From assembly GCF_022919575.1 (NCBI RefSeq), contig NZ_CP095071.1:2728001-2792000 (forward strand): a DNA stretch of 64,000 nucleotides. The letters run 5' to 3'. The stretch comes from Gracilibacillus salinarum (GTDB lineage: Bacteria; Bacillota; Bacilli; Bacillales; Amphibacillaceae). A program made the position numbers and the translations under genes. The first letter of the stretch is position 1. Each line of letters starts with the position of its first letter. Below the pieces are notes generated by a model. The model saw only the letters and a list, made by a program, of their open reading frames with translations. It was not told the DNA's origin and did not search any database. Shown here piece after piece: positions 17,668 to 25,725 of the stretch.

Positions 17668-17914
17668 ATGATAAAACCTCCTGTTGTATGTATTATACTT
17701 GAGTACTATAACACAGAAGGTTGATAAACATGCATGAATTCAACTTATAGATGGGTACTTACGCTTTAATACACTTCATAACTTTGGCCAGTCTGCGCAC
17801 CTTCTACACTTTTTTGGTACGCTAACACGACACGGCTTGCTGGCACGGCCTCACTATCATAAACGTGTCGTATCGATACATTTTAACACATGATTGGGAG
17901 TTATTCTTTTATGT
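17668..17914. other. Intergenic region with a stem-loop
   Basis: Contains the promoter region of the CMD gene (TATAAT on the minus strand at 17692-17697; no good -35). Further right, ACGACACGG and a CGTGTCGT about 40 bases on can pair, giving a loose hairpin near 17826-17872. No gene. Confidence 0.35.
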
Positions 17915-18163
17915 ATGGTTGAACTTGAGAATTATCCCACCTCATTATATTATGATCCAAATGGCAATTCTTTTCGGGAGGAAGACGCATGGAAAGATAA
18001 GCATTCCGAACAGACCTTTATCCTAACGTTATTTTCTGTTTTTACTGTTCTTGTATTTTAAAGAGATGAGACCAGCATACTAAAATACAGCAATTTGATC
18101 AGCATAATTTCTCTGATCGTTATGTTTATCATTTTTTCGATGTTTGTGCTTGATGACTTTTAA
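17915..18163 (+). pseudogene. Small membrane protein gene with an internal stop
   Basis: A continuous frame from ATG 17915 encodes an acidic, aromatic N-terminus (MVELENYPTSLYYDPNGNSF), then a hydrophobic segment (TFILTLFSVFTVLVF), a TAA at 18059-18061, and beyond it in the same frame another 33 codons with a second hydrophobic segment (SLIVMFIIFSMFVLDDF) ending at 18163. The two halves read as one two-TM protein of 82 residues broken by a nonsense change. The ribosome binding site is poor. No family recognised. Confidence 0.5.
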
Positions 18164-18172
18164 CATGAGGAT

Positions 18173-18922
18173 GTGATTTTCTTGACCAGCAAAATAGCAA
18201 TAATCACCGATATCCACGGTAATGCTGCAGCCTTACAAACGGTTTTGGATGATATTGATCAAGATAAACAAGTTGCACACATTTATTGTCTCGGTGATTT
18301 AATCGGAATAGGTCATCAAACCAATGAGGTATTGGATTTGTTATTGTCACGTACAGATATTTCTTTTATCAGAGGCAACCATGAAGAGTCTGTATTGCGA
18401 ATTCTCGAGGGCAAGGAGCCGCTCAGTACAGGGGAAGAACGAAAACATCATTATTGGATTGCCGAGCGCTTAGACAAAGCATTCGTTCCCGCTTTATTAC
18501 ATATGCCGATGACCAGAGAGCAAACCATTAACGGAAAGCATTTTTTATTCCTGCATTATCACATACAGGAGAAGAAGCAATTCTCACCGATTGATTGTCA
18601 TCCTTCTGCCGAGAAGCTTGATACGCTCTATCAGCACTCAAAGGCTGATGTGATTTGTTTCGGACACCATCATGTCATTCATCACTTCCAATCCAATAAA
18701 AAGCTCTACCTGAATCCTGGTGCTTTAGGCTGCAACCACCACCCCTTTGCGCCCTACGCAACAATACAGATCGGAAATGAAGGGCAAATGGACATTTCCT
18801 TCAAGGAAGTAGCCTATGACAACAAAGATTTCTTATTAGCCTTTCAGACCTTACGCGTGCCTGCGAGTGCGTATATATTGAAAAATTTTTATGGGGAACA
18901 GCATGTAAAGTGGCATAAATGA
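18173..18922 (+). CDS. Metallophosphoesterase
   Basis: Calcineurin-like phosphoesterase, about 247 residues, cytoplasmic. All metal-site motifs are present: DIHGN near the N-terminus, CLGDLIGIG, RGNHE, the lone His in LHYHI, and CFGHHHVIHH. This is the YfcE/PrpE-like class acting on phosphoesters; the substrate is not predictable. Start uncertain: GTG 18173 overlaps GAGGAT, while TTG 18182 sits 11 bases after GAGG and is at least as good. Stands alone between two intergenic gaps; a 10-bp stem-loop without T-tract follows at 18945-18976. Confidence 0.85.
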   Translation: MIFLTSKIAIITDIHGNAAALQTVLDDIDQDKQVAHIYCLGDLIGIGHQTNEVLDLLLSRTDISFIRGNHEESVLRILEGKEPLSTGEERKHHYWIAERLDKAFVPALLHMPMTREQTINGKHFLFLHYHIQEKKQFSPIDCHPSAEKLDTLYQHSKADVICFGHHHVIHHFQSNKKLYLNPGALGCNHHPFAPYATIQIGNEGQMDISFKEVAYDNKDFLLAFQTLRVPASAYILKNFYGEQHVKWHK

Positions 18923-19137
18923 GGCAAAACATATTGGCAAGATAGGATGGCATGTTATTTTTGCTCCATGCCATCCCTCTGATTGCTACAGCCATTTGCT
19001 ATTAAGTAATGCAGACAGGATATTTCATGATGAACGCCTTTGATATTGTACAAAGCGCTAGACATAGGATACTCTGCATATTTTACTGGAAATAGTTAAA
19101 AAATACATAAGGATGAAAAAAGGAAGGAGTGCTGTCC

Positions 19138-19872
19138 ATGTTGCCTCGAATTTTTATCTTATTAGGAATTACACTACTTCTAACATGTCATTTCGCTATA
19201 ACCTCTCATGCCCAATCAACCAAGTATCCGTTACAAGCTAAATTCCCTAATCTCATGTTGTATGAAGGTGAAGTAGATGAGAAGATCATTGCTCTCACGT
19301 TCGATGACGGCCCAGACCAGCGATACACACCAGAAATTTTGGATATTTTAAAGAAAAACCAAGTGAAGGCTACTTTTTTCTTAGTGGGAACGCGGGTAGA
19401 AAAACATGCAGAGATAGCCAAACGGATTGTATCGGAAGGACATGCTATTGGAAATCATACCTTCTGGCACCCTAACTTAGCGGAATCAGATATACAGAAA
19501 ATGCAATGGGAAATTCGTAAAACCAGCACACAAATATTACATGTGACCGGTCAAGAATCGTCATGGTTTAGAGCCCCATATGGCGCATTAAACGAAAAGC
19601 AGGTATTAATGCTTGGAAGCCTCGGGTACAAAGGCATTGGCTGGTCACTTGATACAGAGGATTGGAAGAGCCCAGGGGAAAGTGCGATAACGAATCAAGT
19701 CATTAATCATGTTCATCCCGGAGCAATTATCTTAATGCATAGTGCGGGCCACTGGACACAAGATTTAAGTGGCACGGTTGATTCGGTAAATAAACTTATT
19801 CCCACGCTAAAAAAACACGGGTATCAATTTGTTACAATCCCTGAATTGTGGGAACTTAGTCAACATAAGTAA
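19138..19872 (+). CDS. Secreted polysaccharide deacetylase (NodB domain)
   Basis: 244 residues with a signal peptide (~1-27, AxA-like SHA before QSTKY). The carbohydrate esterase 4 motifs are complete: TFDDGPD (metal and base Asp), GNHTFWHP (two metal His), RAPYG, DTEDW and ILMHSA. It should remove N-acetyl groups from peptidoglycan or chitin-like glycans outside the cell, like PdaA/PdaB-type enzymes. The ATG at 19138 is 8 bases after GGAG; the upstream GTG at 19129 lies within the ribosome binding site. Monocistronic with a terminator. Confidence 0.9.
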   Translation: MLPRIFILLGITLLLTCHFAITSHAQSTKYPLQAKFPNLMLYEGEVDEKIIALTFDDGPDQRYTPEILDILKKNQVKATFFLVGTRVEKHAEIAKRIVSEGHAIGNHTFWHPNLAESDIQKMQWEIRKTSTQILHVTGQESSWFRAPYGALNEKQVLMLGSLGYKGIGWSLDTEDWKSPGESAITNQVINHVHPGAIILMHSAGHWTQDLSGTVDSVNKLIPTLKKHGYQFVTIPELWELSQHK

Positions 19873-19888
19873 GAAAGATTCACATGCG

Positions 19889-19915
19889 AAAGCCCCAAAG
19901 TTTCGGGGCTTTTTC
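19889..19915 (+). terminator. Terminator after the deacetylase gene
   Basis: AAAGCCCC / GGGGCTTT stem, short loop, five T on the plus strand, 17 bases after the stop. It may also serve the convergent bioB. Confidence 0.85.
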
Positions 19916-19987
19916 CATGATACCTTCTACGTGATGGAACATCTTTTCAGCCATATGACATAATCTACAAATCCTTCCATGTAGCAT

Positions 19988-20959
19988 TTACATCACATCC
20001 GCTTCAAAACCGAGGTCACGCAGCATTCGATGATCTTCTGTATCCTCCTGACCTAGCGTTGTTAAATAATCGCCGATGAAGATTGAATTGGCGGGATACA
20101 GTCCAAGCGGTTGCAGACTCTTCAGATTTACTTCGCGACCGCCTGAGATGCGTATTTCTTTTGTAGGGTTAACGTAGCGGAACATCGCGAGCACCTTTAG
20201 GCAATATAACGGATTGAGCTCATCGGTGCCTTCCAGCAAGGTGCCATCGATTGCATGGAGGAAATTAACCGGAATCGAATCTGCATCTAATTCTTTTAAC
20301 GCTTTTGCCATTTGTACCACATCCTGTCTCGTTTCCTTCATGCCGACAATAACACCTGAGCACGGTGAAATCCCAGCCCTCTTGGCTTCGTTTACCGTTC
20401 GTAAGCGGTCCTGATAGGAATGACTTGTGGTAATCGTATCATGATGATTTTCTGAGGTGTTGATGTTGTGGTTATAACGGTGCACTCCCGCCTCCTTTAG
20501 TCGCACCGCCTGGCCCTCCTTCAAAATGCCGAGGCATGCACAAATTTTGACGTCATGTTTTGCTCGGATTTCCTTAACTGCTTCCACGACATGATCCAGC
20601 TCCCGATTTGTCGGGCCTCTGCCGCTGGCTACGATACAATATGTACCGGCACGCATCTGCTCTGCTTTCTCCGCACCAGCAACAATGGCTGTCTTGTCCA
20701 GCATCCGGTACGTGTCAATTGGGGCGCTCGAATCCCGCGATTGGGCACAGTAGCCACAGTTTTCCGAGCAGTTGCCTGATTTGGTATTGATGATCATGTT
20801 CAACTTTACTTTGTTGCCATAGTAGTGCTTGCGAATCTGATAGGCGCCGTTTAACAGCAGCAAAAGACTCTCATCAGGCGACTCCAATATGCTTAGTGCT
20901 TCTTCATCTGTCAGTTCATAACCATTTAAAACATCTGTTGCCAATTTACTGTAATCCAT
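19988..20959 (-). CDS. bioB: Biotin synthase
   Basis: Radical SAM enzyme that inserts sulfur into dethiobiotin to make biotin, 323 residues. The CxxxCxxC cluster motif is present (NCSENCGYCAQS near residue 70), followed by typical BioB blocks (ASGRGPTNRELDHV, RYNHNINTSENHHDTI, and the cluster-II Arg region EIRISGGREVNL). AAGGAG lies 9 bases before the ATG. No other bio gene is adjacent, so bioB stands alone, controlled by the BirA-type operator at 21049-21080. Confidence 0.97.
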   Translation of the reverse strand: MDYSKLATDVLNGYELTDEEALSILESPDESLLLLLNGAYQIRKHYYGNKVKLNMIINTKSGNCSENCGYCAQSRDSSAPIDTYRMLDKTAIVAGAEKAEQMRAGTYCIVASGRGPTNRELDHVVEAVKEIRAKHDVKICACLGILKEGQAVRLKEAGVHRYNHNINTSENHHDTITTSHSYQDRLRTVNEAKRAGISPCSGVIVGMKETRQDVVQMAKALKELDADSIPVNFLHAIDGTLLEGTDELNPLYCLKVLAMFRYVNPTKEIRISGGREVNLKSLQPLGLYPANSIFIGDYLTTLGQEDTEDHRMLRDLGFEADVM

Positions 20960-21048
20960 ATTCGTTTCTCCTTCCTAACCTTAGGCTGCAAGTGAGCAAG
21001 CCTTATTTACATTTGCTTACACGATAGCTTAATCGAACTTCACACCTT

Positions 21049-21080
21049 ATTGTTAACTTTTATTTTTTTTGGTTAACAAT
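21049..21080. promoter_or_regulatory. BirA operator upstream of bioB
   Basis: ATTGTTAAC and GTTAACAAT form perfect 9-bp inverted arms with a 14-base AT spacer, matching the BirA box of Bacillus (TTGTTAACC, ~15 bases, GGTTAACAA). It is 90 bases upstream of the bioB start in the 329-base gap, which otherwise contains only promoter sequence. It predicts repression by biotinyl-5'-AMP-loaded BirA. Confidence 0.9.
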
Positions 21081-21288
21081 AATAGAGTACCACATAACAT
21101 AATAAATTTGAAATATCTTTTGGCTGATGTTGTTTAGCAGTCATGTCTAACATTCGGAACTGCAAAATGAATCCTGCGCACATTGGCAATTTTGGATGAG
21201 ACATAAGTCTATCTAATTTTTCCTAGCTAGGAGTTATGCTAAACTGTAAGCAGTATTCTTAGACATTCGTCAAAGGGGTGGATACAGG

Positions 21289-22392
21289 ATGAAGCAATTT
21301 ATTTGTAAAAGTTGTGGCAAAACATATGATATAACACCAACGCGGTGGAAATGTGAATGTGGCGGGGTGTTGAATATAGTAAAAGATACACCAATTATCG
21401 ATGTTACAGCATGGAATAACTATCCAAACTCCATATGGCGTTATGTGGAGACGATGCCTTTTGCTAAAGGTTCTAAAACATGGGAATCGGTGACAATGGG
21501 AGAAGGTCAATCCGCTCTGATCATGCTGGATCCTGCCGAGCCTACTACGTATGTAAAAGTGGATTATATGATGCCGACGTTATCCTTTAAAGATCGTGGT
21601 GCCGCTGTTTTGATGACAAAGGCAAAAGAATTAGGCGTATCGAAAGTGATTGCGGATAGCAGTGGTAATGCAGGAACCGCGATCGCGGCTTATGCAGCAC
21701 GTTGTCATATTGCCTGTGATATCTATTTAAGTGATCAAACGTCACCAAAAAAGATAGCGCAAATAAAAGCACATGGGGCAACGATAAAAGAAATACGAGG
21801 TACACGAGAGGACATTGCTGCTGCTGCACAAAAAGCAGTGGACGAGGAACACGTTTTCTACGCAAGTCATGTGTACAACCCTTATTTTTATGAAGGAACG
21901 AAAACATATGCCTATGAACTATATGAACAATTAAAGGCTGCACCAGATACTATCATTGTGCCAGTTGGCAATGGGACGCTTCTTCTGGGTGTGTATTATG
22001 GATTTAAAGAATTAGTTGAAAATGGATTAATTACTAACATTCCGAAAATCGTTGCCATTCAAGCCAAGAACTGTGCACCTCTTGCGCATGCTTACCGAAC
22101 CGGGGAGGAATTGGCACAGCCTGTTACGAATAGCGGTACTTTAGCGGAAGGAATAGCGATTGCGGCACCAGCACGTTCGCAACAAATCTTAGAAGCTGTC
22201 CGCCATACCAATGGTACGTTTATGGAGATTGAAGAAGAAGAGATTGTCAACGCGCGTGCTCAACTTAGCGCGAAAGGCTATTATGTGGAAATGACCTCAG
22301 CTGTAAACTATGCTGGCTACTTGAAATATAAGCAGGCACCTGGGGAAAAGGTCATTATACCGTTGTGTGGAGCGGGGATTAAGTCAGTGTGA
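21289..22392 (+). CDS. Threonine synthase-like PLP enzyme
   Basis: Fold-type II PLP enzyme, 367 residues. An N-terminal zinc-ribbon (CKSC and CECG within the first 25 residues) is followed by the PLP lysine motif TLSFKDRGA (~105), the phosphate loop SSGNAGTAIAAYA, PVGNGTLLLGVYYG and a C-terminal GAGIKS. This layout matches threonine synthase relatives rather than the main ThrC, whose operon partners (hom, thrB) are absent, so a threonine/diaminopropionate-type lyase or synthase role is equally possible. The start follows AAAGGGGTGG. Monocistronic. Confidence 0.85.
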   Translation: MKQFICKSCGKTYDITPTRWKCECGGVLNIVKDTPIIDVTAWNNYPNSIWRYVETMPFAKGSKTWESVTMGEGQSALIMLDPAEPTTYVKVDYMMPTLSFKDRGAAVLMTKAKELGVSKVIADSSGNAGTAIAAYAARCHIACDIYLSDQTSPKKIAQIKAHGATIKEIRGTREDIAAAAQKAVDEEHVFYASHVYNPYFYEGTKTYAYELYEQLKAAPDTIIVPVGNGTLLLGVYYGFKELVENGLITNIPKIVAIQAKNCAPLAHAYRTGEELAQPVTNSGTLAEGIAIAAPARSQQILEAVRHTNGTFMEIEEEEIVNARAQLSAKGYYVEMTSAVNYAGYLKYKQAPGEKVIIPLCGAGIKSV

Positions 22393-22429
22393 GCGAGGAT
22401 GCTCTGCTAGGTGCTGACGAAAGTCCTAT

Positions 22430-22524
22430 CTATCGGACACTTGAGCGATTCTCCGACTCCCTTTTTTCCGTTTGCGCTTTTCTATGCGAACTGCTTTCGT
22501 TCATTTCTCCATTCCTGCGATACC
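22430..22524. repeat. Interspersed repeat, copy B
   Basis: CTATCGGACA at 22430 followed by GCGATTCTCCG and TTTTTTCCG resembles copies at 14282 and 47837. Two GAACGAAAGC motifs (minus strand) lie at ~22488-22503 and ~22545-22556. The copy sits between the convergent PLP-enzyme and tadG-like genes, in the only 170-base gap there; no classic terminator for the pilus operon was found. Confidence 0.45.
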
Positions 22525-22564
22525 ATTTGGACCGAATATGCAACGCTTTCGTTCAAAATACACA

Positions 22565-23206
22565 TTAGTAATCAACAGAGCTCAAATATTCAAGCGCTGG
22601 CCCCAAGCCTTCTCCATCAATTTTTTCTGTGAATTCAGGGATATACTTATTATCTGATATACTGTTAAAATCGACTGTGGATTTCACTTCGATTTGCCAG
22701 TCATAGGAAAAACTCACGATAGTATCTGCTCCATTCCCGTGATTTTCTTCGATAATAGATCTAGCTGCCGCATTAATTTTATTCGTTAAACCTATGCTGC
22801 TAAAATGATCCTGAATCGTTGACTTTAATAATGGGTGTGCTTGAATTTCACCTGGTAACACTTGATTCAGGGCTTTAATATAGGCTTGATCTGCCGAGTC
22901 GCCGTCTGCCTGATAATCATGTTGCTTATCTTCAATTACTTCTGTCATGGTCTTCATGTCATGGTGTAGTCTTTCTGTAATTGACAAAGGATCATTGTCA
23001 TATTGCCTGATCGCTTCTTTGGTCTCATTAACGACGACGGATGTACCTGCAATGGCGGCTTGTTCTGCTGCATTGGAAGACTGGGCGCCGGTGACAAAAA
23101 CATTCGATATATTAATGACAATTAAAAATATAATTGCAATGATACTTAACAACCATACCAAGTATAATGCTGCATTGCCTCGTTCATTAGTAAATTGCTC
23201 TCTCAT
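22565..23206 (-). CDS. TadG-like pseudopilin/pilus protein
   Basis: 213 residues, last gene of the Tad locus. Starts REQFTNERGNAALY followed by a long hydrophobic helix and SNAAEQAAIAGTSVVV, the signature of TadG/TadE-type proteins whose N-terminal helix is cut after Gly by the prepilin peptidase. At position +5 after the Gly there is Tyr instead of the Glu seen in Flp and TadE here, as expected for TadG-like proteins. The rest is an extracytoplasmic domain. It overlaps the TadE gene by 4 bases (ATGA type), so translation is coupled. Confidence 0.75.
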   Translation of the reverse strand: MREQFTNERGNAALYLVWLLSIIAIIFLIVINISNVFVTGAQSSNAAEQAAIAGTSVVVNETKEAIRQYDNDPLSITERLHHDMKTMTEVIEDKQHDYQADGDSADQAYIKALNQVLPGEIQAHPLLKSTIQDHFSSIGLTNKINAAARSIIEENHGNGADTIVSFSYDWQIEVKSTVDFNSISDNKYIPEFTEKIDGEGLGPALEYLSSVDY

Positions 23207-23589
23207 TCTACTAACACCTGACTCACTACTTTCTCATCTAAAGTAATCGAAGTACTCGGTTTCCACTCATCCGGAACAAAAATTAATGAATGACTTACCT
23301 CCAGATTCAGTTCAAACTTACCGTTATTAAGCGGCACCACATTCATACTCTGATAATCGATAACCGAGGAACTTCCGATCGCTTCTGTAATGGTATCTTT
23401 TGCTTCATCAATATCCGTCGTTGCTGCATATGTTTTCGCACCTGCATTAGTCGCCATTTTCACTGTATGCAAGGCATATCCGGAAGCGACTACCTGCCAT
23501 AATAAGAGGAAGAACATAAAGAAGAATGGCAAAATACCTAAAAATTCAATGCTTAGCGCACCTTTTTCATTTTTAAGCTGTTTTTTCAT
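23203..23589 (-). CDS. tadE: TadE-like pseudopilin
   Basis: 128 residues. Prepilin-type signal with cleavage G10|ALSIE and Glu at +5, then a hydrophobic helix and the TadE-like block HTVKMATNAGAKTYAATTD. TadE is a minor pseudopilin of Flp pilus assembly. The start lies inside the end of the preceding membrane-protein gene (17-base overlap) and AGGGGGTTGGCAA provides a ribosome binding site. Operates with the TadG-like protein, which overlaps its 3' end. Confidence 0.85.
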   Translation of the reverse strand: MKKQLKNEKGALSIEFLGILPFFFMFFLLLWQVVASGYALHTVKMATNAGAKTYAATTDIDEAKDTITEAIGSSSVIDYQSMNVVPLNNGKFELNLEVSHSLIFVPDEWKPSTSITLDEKVVSQVLVE

Positions 23590-24010
23590 TTGCCAACCCC
23601 CTGTTTACCGCCTGGTTCATTTTGTATTGGATGTACCAGATATGAAAGAAAAACAACAAATATTTATTCAATTCTATTTCATCATCGTATTCTTCGAGCA
23701 ATTCTTTCACTCGATAAATAGAGTAATATAGTAAAGCAAGATAGAAATAAGTAAGAATCAGATCCATCGAATCAAGCATATACAACCCGTAAATGGTTAA
23801 TACAAACTCACCAATAACACTGATAATTAGTGAAAGGGACAAATAAATTGTTGCGACGATCCACCATTTAAACGGTATATAGTTTTTCTTATTTATCAAT
23901 TGAAATGAAGACTTTGCAGATAGAAACCAATAACCAACATATATGCCCAATGTGACAATTGAGAGCAATATCACTATCCATAACTTCTTCTTTTTTAATA
24001 CTTCCGTCAT
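23573..24010 (-). CDS. DUF4234-like membrane protein
   Basis: 145 residues, four membrane segments. The N-terminal block LSIVTLGIYVGYWFLS fits the DUF4234 family of small membrane proteins of unknown role. The C-terminal KYLLFFFHIWYIQYKMNQAVN is also typical. It overlaps the TadE gene by 17 bases, so it belongs to the Tad operon, perhaps as an accessory of the inner-membrane platform; this is inference. Confidence 0.65.
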   Translation of the reverse strand: MTEVLKKKKLWIVILLSIVTLGIYVGYWFLSAKSSFQLINKKNYIPFKWWIVATIYLSLSLIISVIGEFVLTIYGLYMLDSMDLILTYFYLALLYYSIYRVKELLEEYDDEIELNKYLLFFFHIWYIQYKMNQAVNRGLANEKTA

Positions 24011-24024
24011 CTGTTCTCCGTCCT

Positions 24025-24672
24025 TTATTCATCAATTATATAACGTTGTGTCAGGTAAAAAATCAAAAAGGGAAATATAGCAGCATTCACAATCGCCCTA
24101 GTAATGCTGTATACATAAAAATTATTGTCAAAATTGACAAAGGCTTGCATGAGCACACTGTAAATTAAAATTTGTGATGATACCACTACGACTAGATCGA
24201 ACAAGATAAATATATTTTCTCTTTTCAATATGCCGCCTGTTTTTGCCAGGACTTTTTTTAAATCGACATTATGCACACAAAAAGGAAATACCAGCATAAT
24301 TGCACCACATATAGCTGTCGGAATAAATGCCAAAGGCGCTCCAAATAATGCAATAACATAGAGTGGCAGACTAATAACAAGGACCATTCCAAAGTGTTTG
24401 ATAAACTCTTTCATTAACTCCCAAATGGTTGGTTCTTCTTCGTCCTCGACATCACTTTGTGCTAATTTACGATACATCGGTATAATGCAGACAAAATTCA
24501 TTATGATGAAAAACAGCATATATAAGTTGGGATATTGATTTGTTTCTAAAGAGTCATAGACATAGAACGTTGCAAAATACAGGAATAAAGATATGGGTAT
24601 CACGATCACCAGACTAATCGTCATGATCTTCAAAAGGTGTCTGTTGTAAATTTCAAAACTATTTTTAATCAT
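24025..24672 (-). CDS. Polytopic membrane protein of the Tad locus
   Basis: 215 residues, about six membrane segments, with a cytoplasmic acidic loop (SDVEDEEEPTIWELMKEF) after the third. Not recognised. I chose the ATG at 24672, which overlaps the stop of the preceding gene (ATGATTAA), giving coupled translation; the TTG at 24687 has no ribosome binding site. Resembles DUF975/DUF7847-type membrane proteins only in general layout. Confidence 0.6.
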   Translation of the reverse strand: MIKNSFEIYNRHLLKIMTISLVIVIPISLFLYFATFYVYDSLETNQYPNLYMLFFIIMNFVCIIPMYRKLAQSDVEDEEEPTIWELMKEFIKHFGMVLVISLPLYVIALFGAPLAFIPTAICGAIMLVFPFCVHNVDLKKVLAKTGGILKRENIFILFDLVVVVSSQILIYSVLMQAFVNFDNNFYVYSITRAIVNAAIFPFLIFYLTQRYIIDE

Positions 24673-25042
24673 CTTTTTCTCGCCCAATTCTTTTATTTAT
24701 TTGCAAAAACAAAAATGCAGTCACTAATGAGAAGACCGTACTGGAAAATAAATTCTCGTTTATCGTATTTGGTTCAATCAGAACCGGAATCTGCAAAACG
24801 ATCATCGAAAACATTATATTAATCACAGACATCACGATAGCCGACAGAAATGCAGCAGAATACGGTGTTTGTTTATTCCATAATGGAGCCAAAATACCAA
24901 CACTTCCATACGAAACAATGAATGTCGTAAAGATGACCCACTCAACTGACAAGACATTAAAGAAACCTATTATAAAGGTATAAGCAATGATAATAAGAAG
25001 ACTTACACCAATTGTTTGAATAAAACCTCTAAAACTAAACAT
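24665..25042 (-). CDS. Four-TM membrane protein of the Tad locus
   Basis: 125 residues, four hydrophobic segments and a charged C-terminus (NKRIGREKDD). The ATG at 25042 follows GGAGG by 5 bases, so the longer start at 25054 is unlikely. Not recognised. Coupled at its 3' end to the next membrane-protein gene. Confidence 0.6.
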   Translation of the reverse strand: MFSFRGFIQTIGVSLLIIIAYTFIIGFFNVLSVEWVIFTTFIVSYGSVGILAPLWNKQTPYSAAFLSAIVMSVINIMFSMIVLQIPVLIEPNTINENLFSSTVFSLVTAFLFLQINKRIGREKDD

Positions 25043-25063
25043 ATGAACCTCCATTATTATCTG

Positions 25064-25642
25064 TCAGCCATTCGTTATTTCATCCATTTCGGCTGGTTTA
25101 ATTAACAAAACGGGAGCTACGAAGAAAAACAAGATGGCTAAAAGAAATGCTAAAACAGCTAAAACAATCGCATCCGGATTTGAAGTAGCTAAAGAACCCA
25201 TAAATGCAGTCGCACCAAACACGATTACTAATACTGTGTAAACGGAATAAATTTTTCCTAACTTTGATTTAGCAGGCTTCTGGACACCAAGGGCAATCTC
25301 TCTGGAATAGAAGTAAGGTAAGGTTACCATAATAAGTAACATGACAATCCCAATCCAAAAAGTCACTGTTAAAAAGTACATTCTTAATAGCGGGATAGAT
25401 AAATAAATCGCTAATACATTTACCATGACAAATGATAGCAATGAAAAATACCGTTTACTTTGATGCTTAGTCGTTTTCCAGAAATAATAAAATAGTGCAC
25501 TAGAAATGAATGCTAATACTATATTGAACAACAATAGCGGGATGTTACCTTCAGGAATCACACTTGCTAAGAACCCGATCCCTAATAATAAAATAGTTGT
25601 CCCGATGATTCGACTTTCTTTAAATGTTACTTCTTTATTCAT
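25064..25642 (-). CDS. Six-TM membrane protein, paralogue of the 27507 gene
   Basis: 192 residues, about six membrane segments, starting MNKEVTFKESRIIGTTILLL. It is clearly related to the protein at 27507-28091: both share RIIGTT, SSxLFY, W/WKKTKH, SKRYFSLxSxVM, GVQKPxKSKLGKIY and a C-terminal VxLIKPxE. GGGGAG lies 7 bases before the ATG at 25642. Each paralogue follows a hexapeptide-repeat protein gene, so the pair seems to have been duplicated together. Possibly an immunity, export or anchoring partner of the repeat protein; that is inference. Confidence 0.7.
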   Translation of the reverse strand: MNKEVTFKESRIIGTTILLLGIGFLASVIPEGNIPLLLFNIVLAFISSALFYYFWKTTKHQSKRYFSLLSFVMVNVLAIYLSIPLLRMYFLTVTFWIGIVMLLIMVTLPYFYSREIALGVQKPAKSKLGKIYSVYTVLVIVFGATAFMGSLATSNPDAIVLAVLAFLLAILFFFVAPVLLIKPAEMDEITNG

Positions 25643-25725
25643 AAAGTATCTCCCCTTCATCATTTTTTTGGGAATATCAAGACATCCCTTTTTTATTCAA
25701 AGAACAAGAGGAGAGGAGGATAAAT

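Noticed and set aside
17826..17872. Possible small RNA from ACGACACGG / CGTGTCGT pairing
   Set aside because: The arms are too short and far apart, with no promoter or T-tract.
18945..18976. 10-bp perfect stem-loop after the metallophosphoesterase gene as a terminator
   Set aside because: No T-tract on either strand, so only a hairpin is certain.
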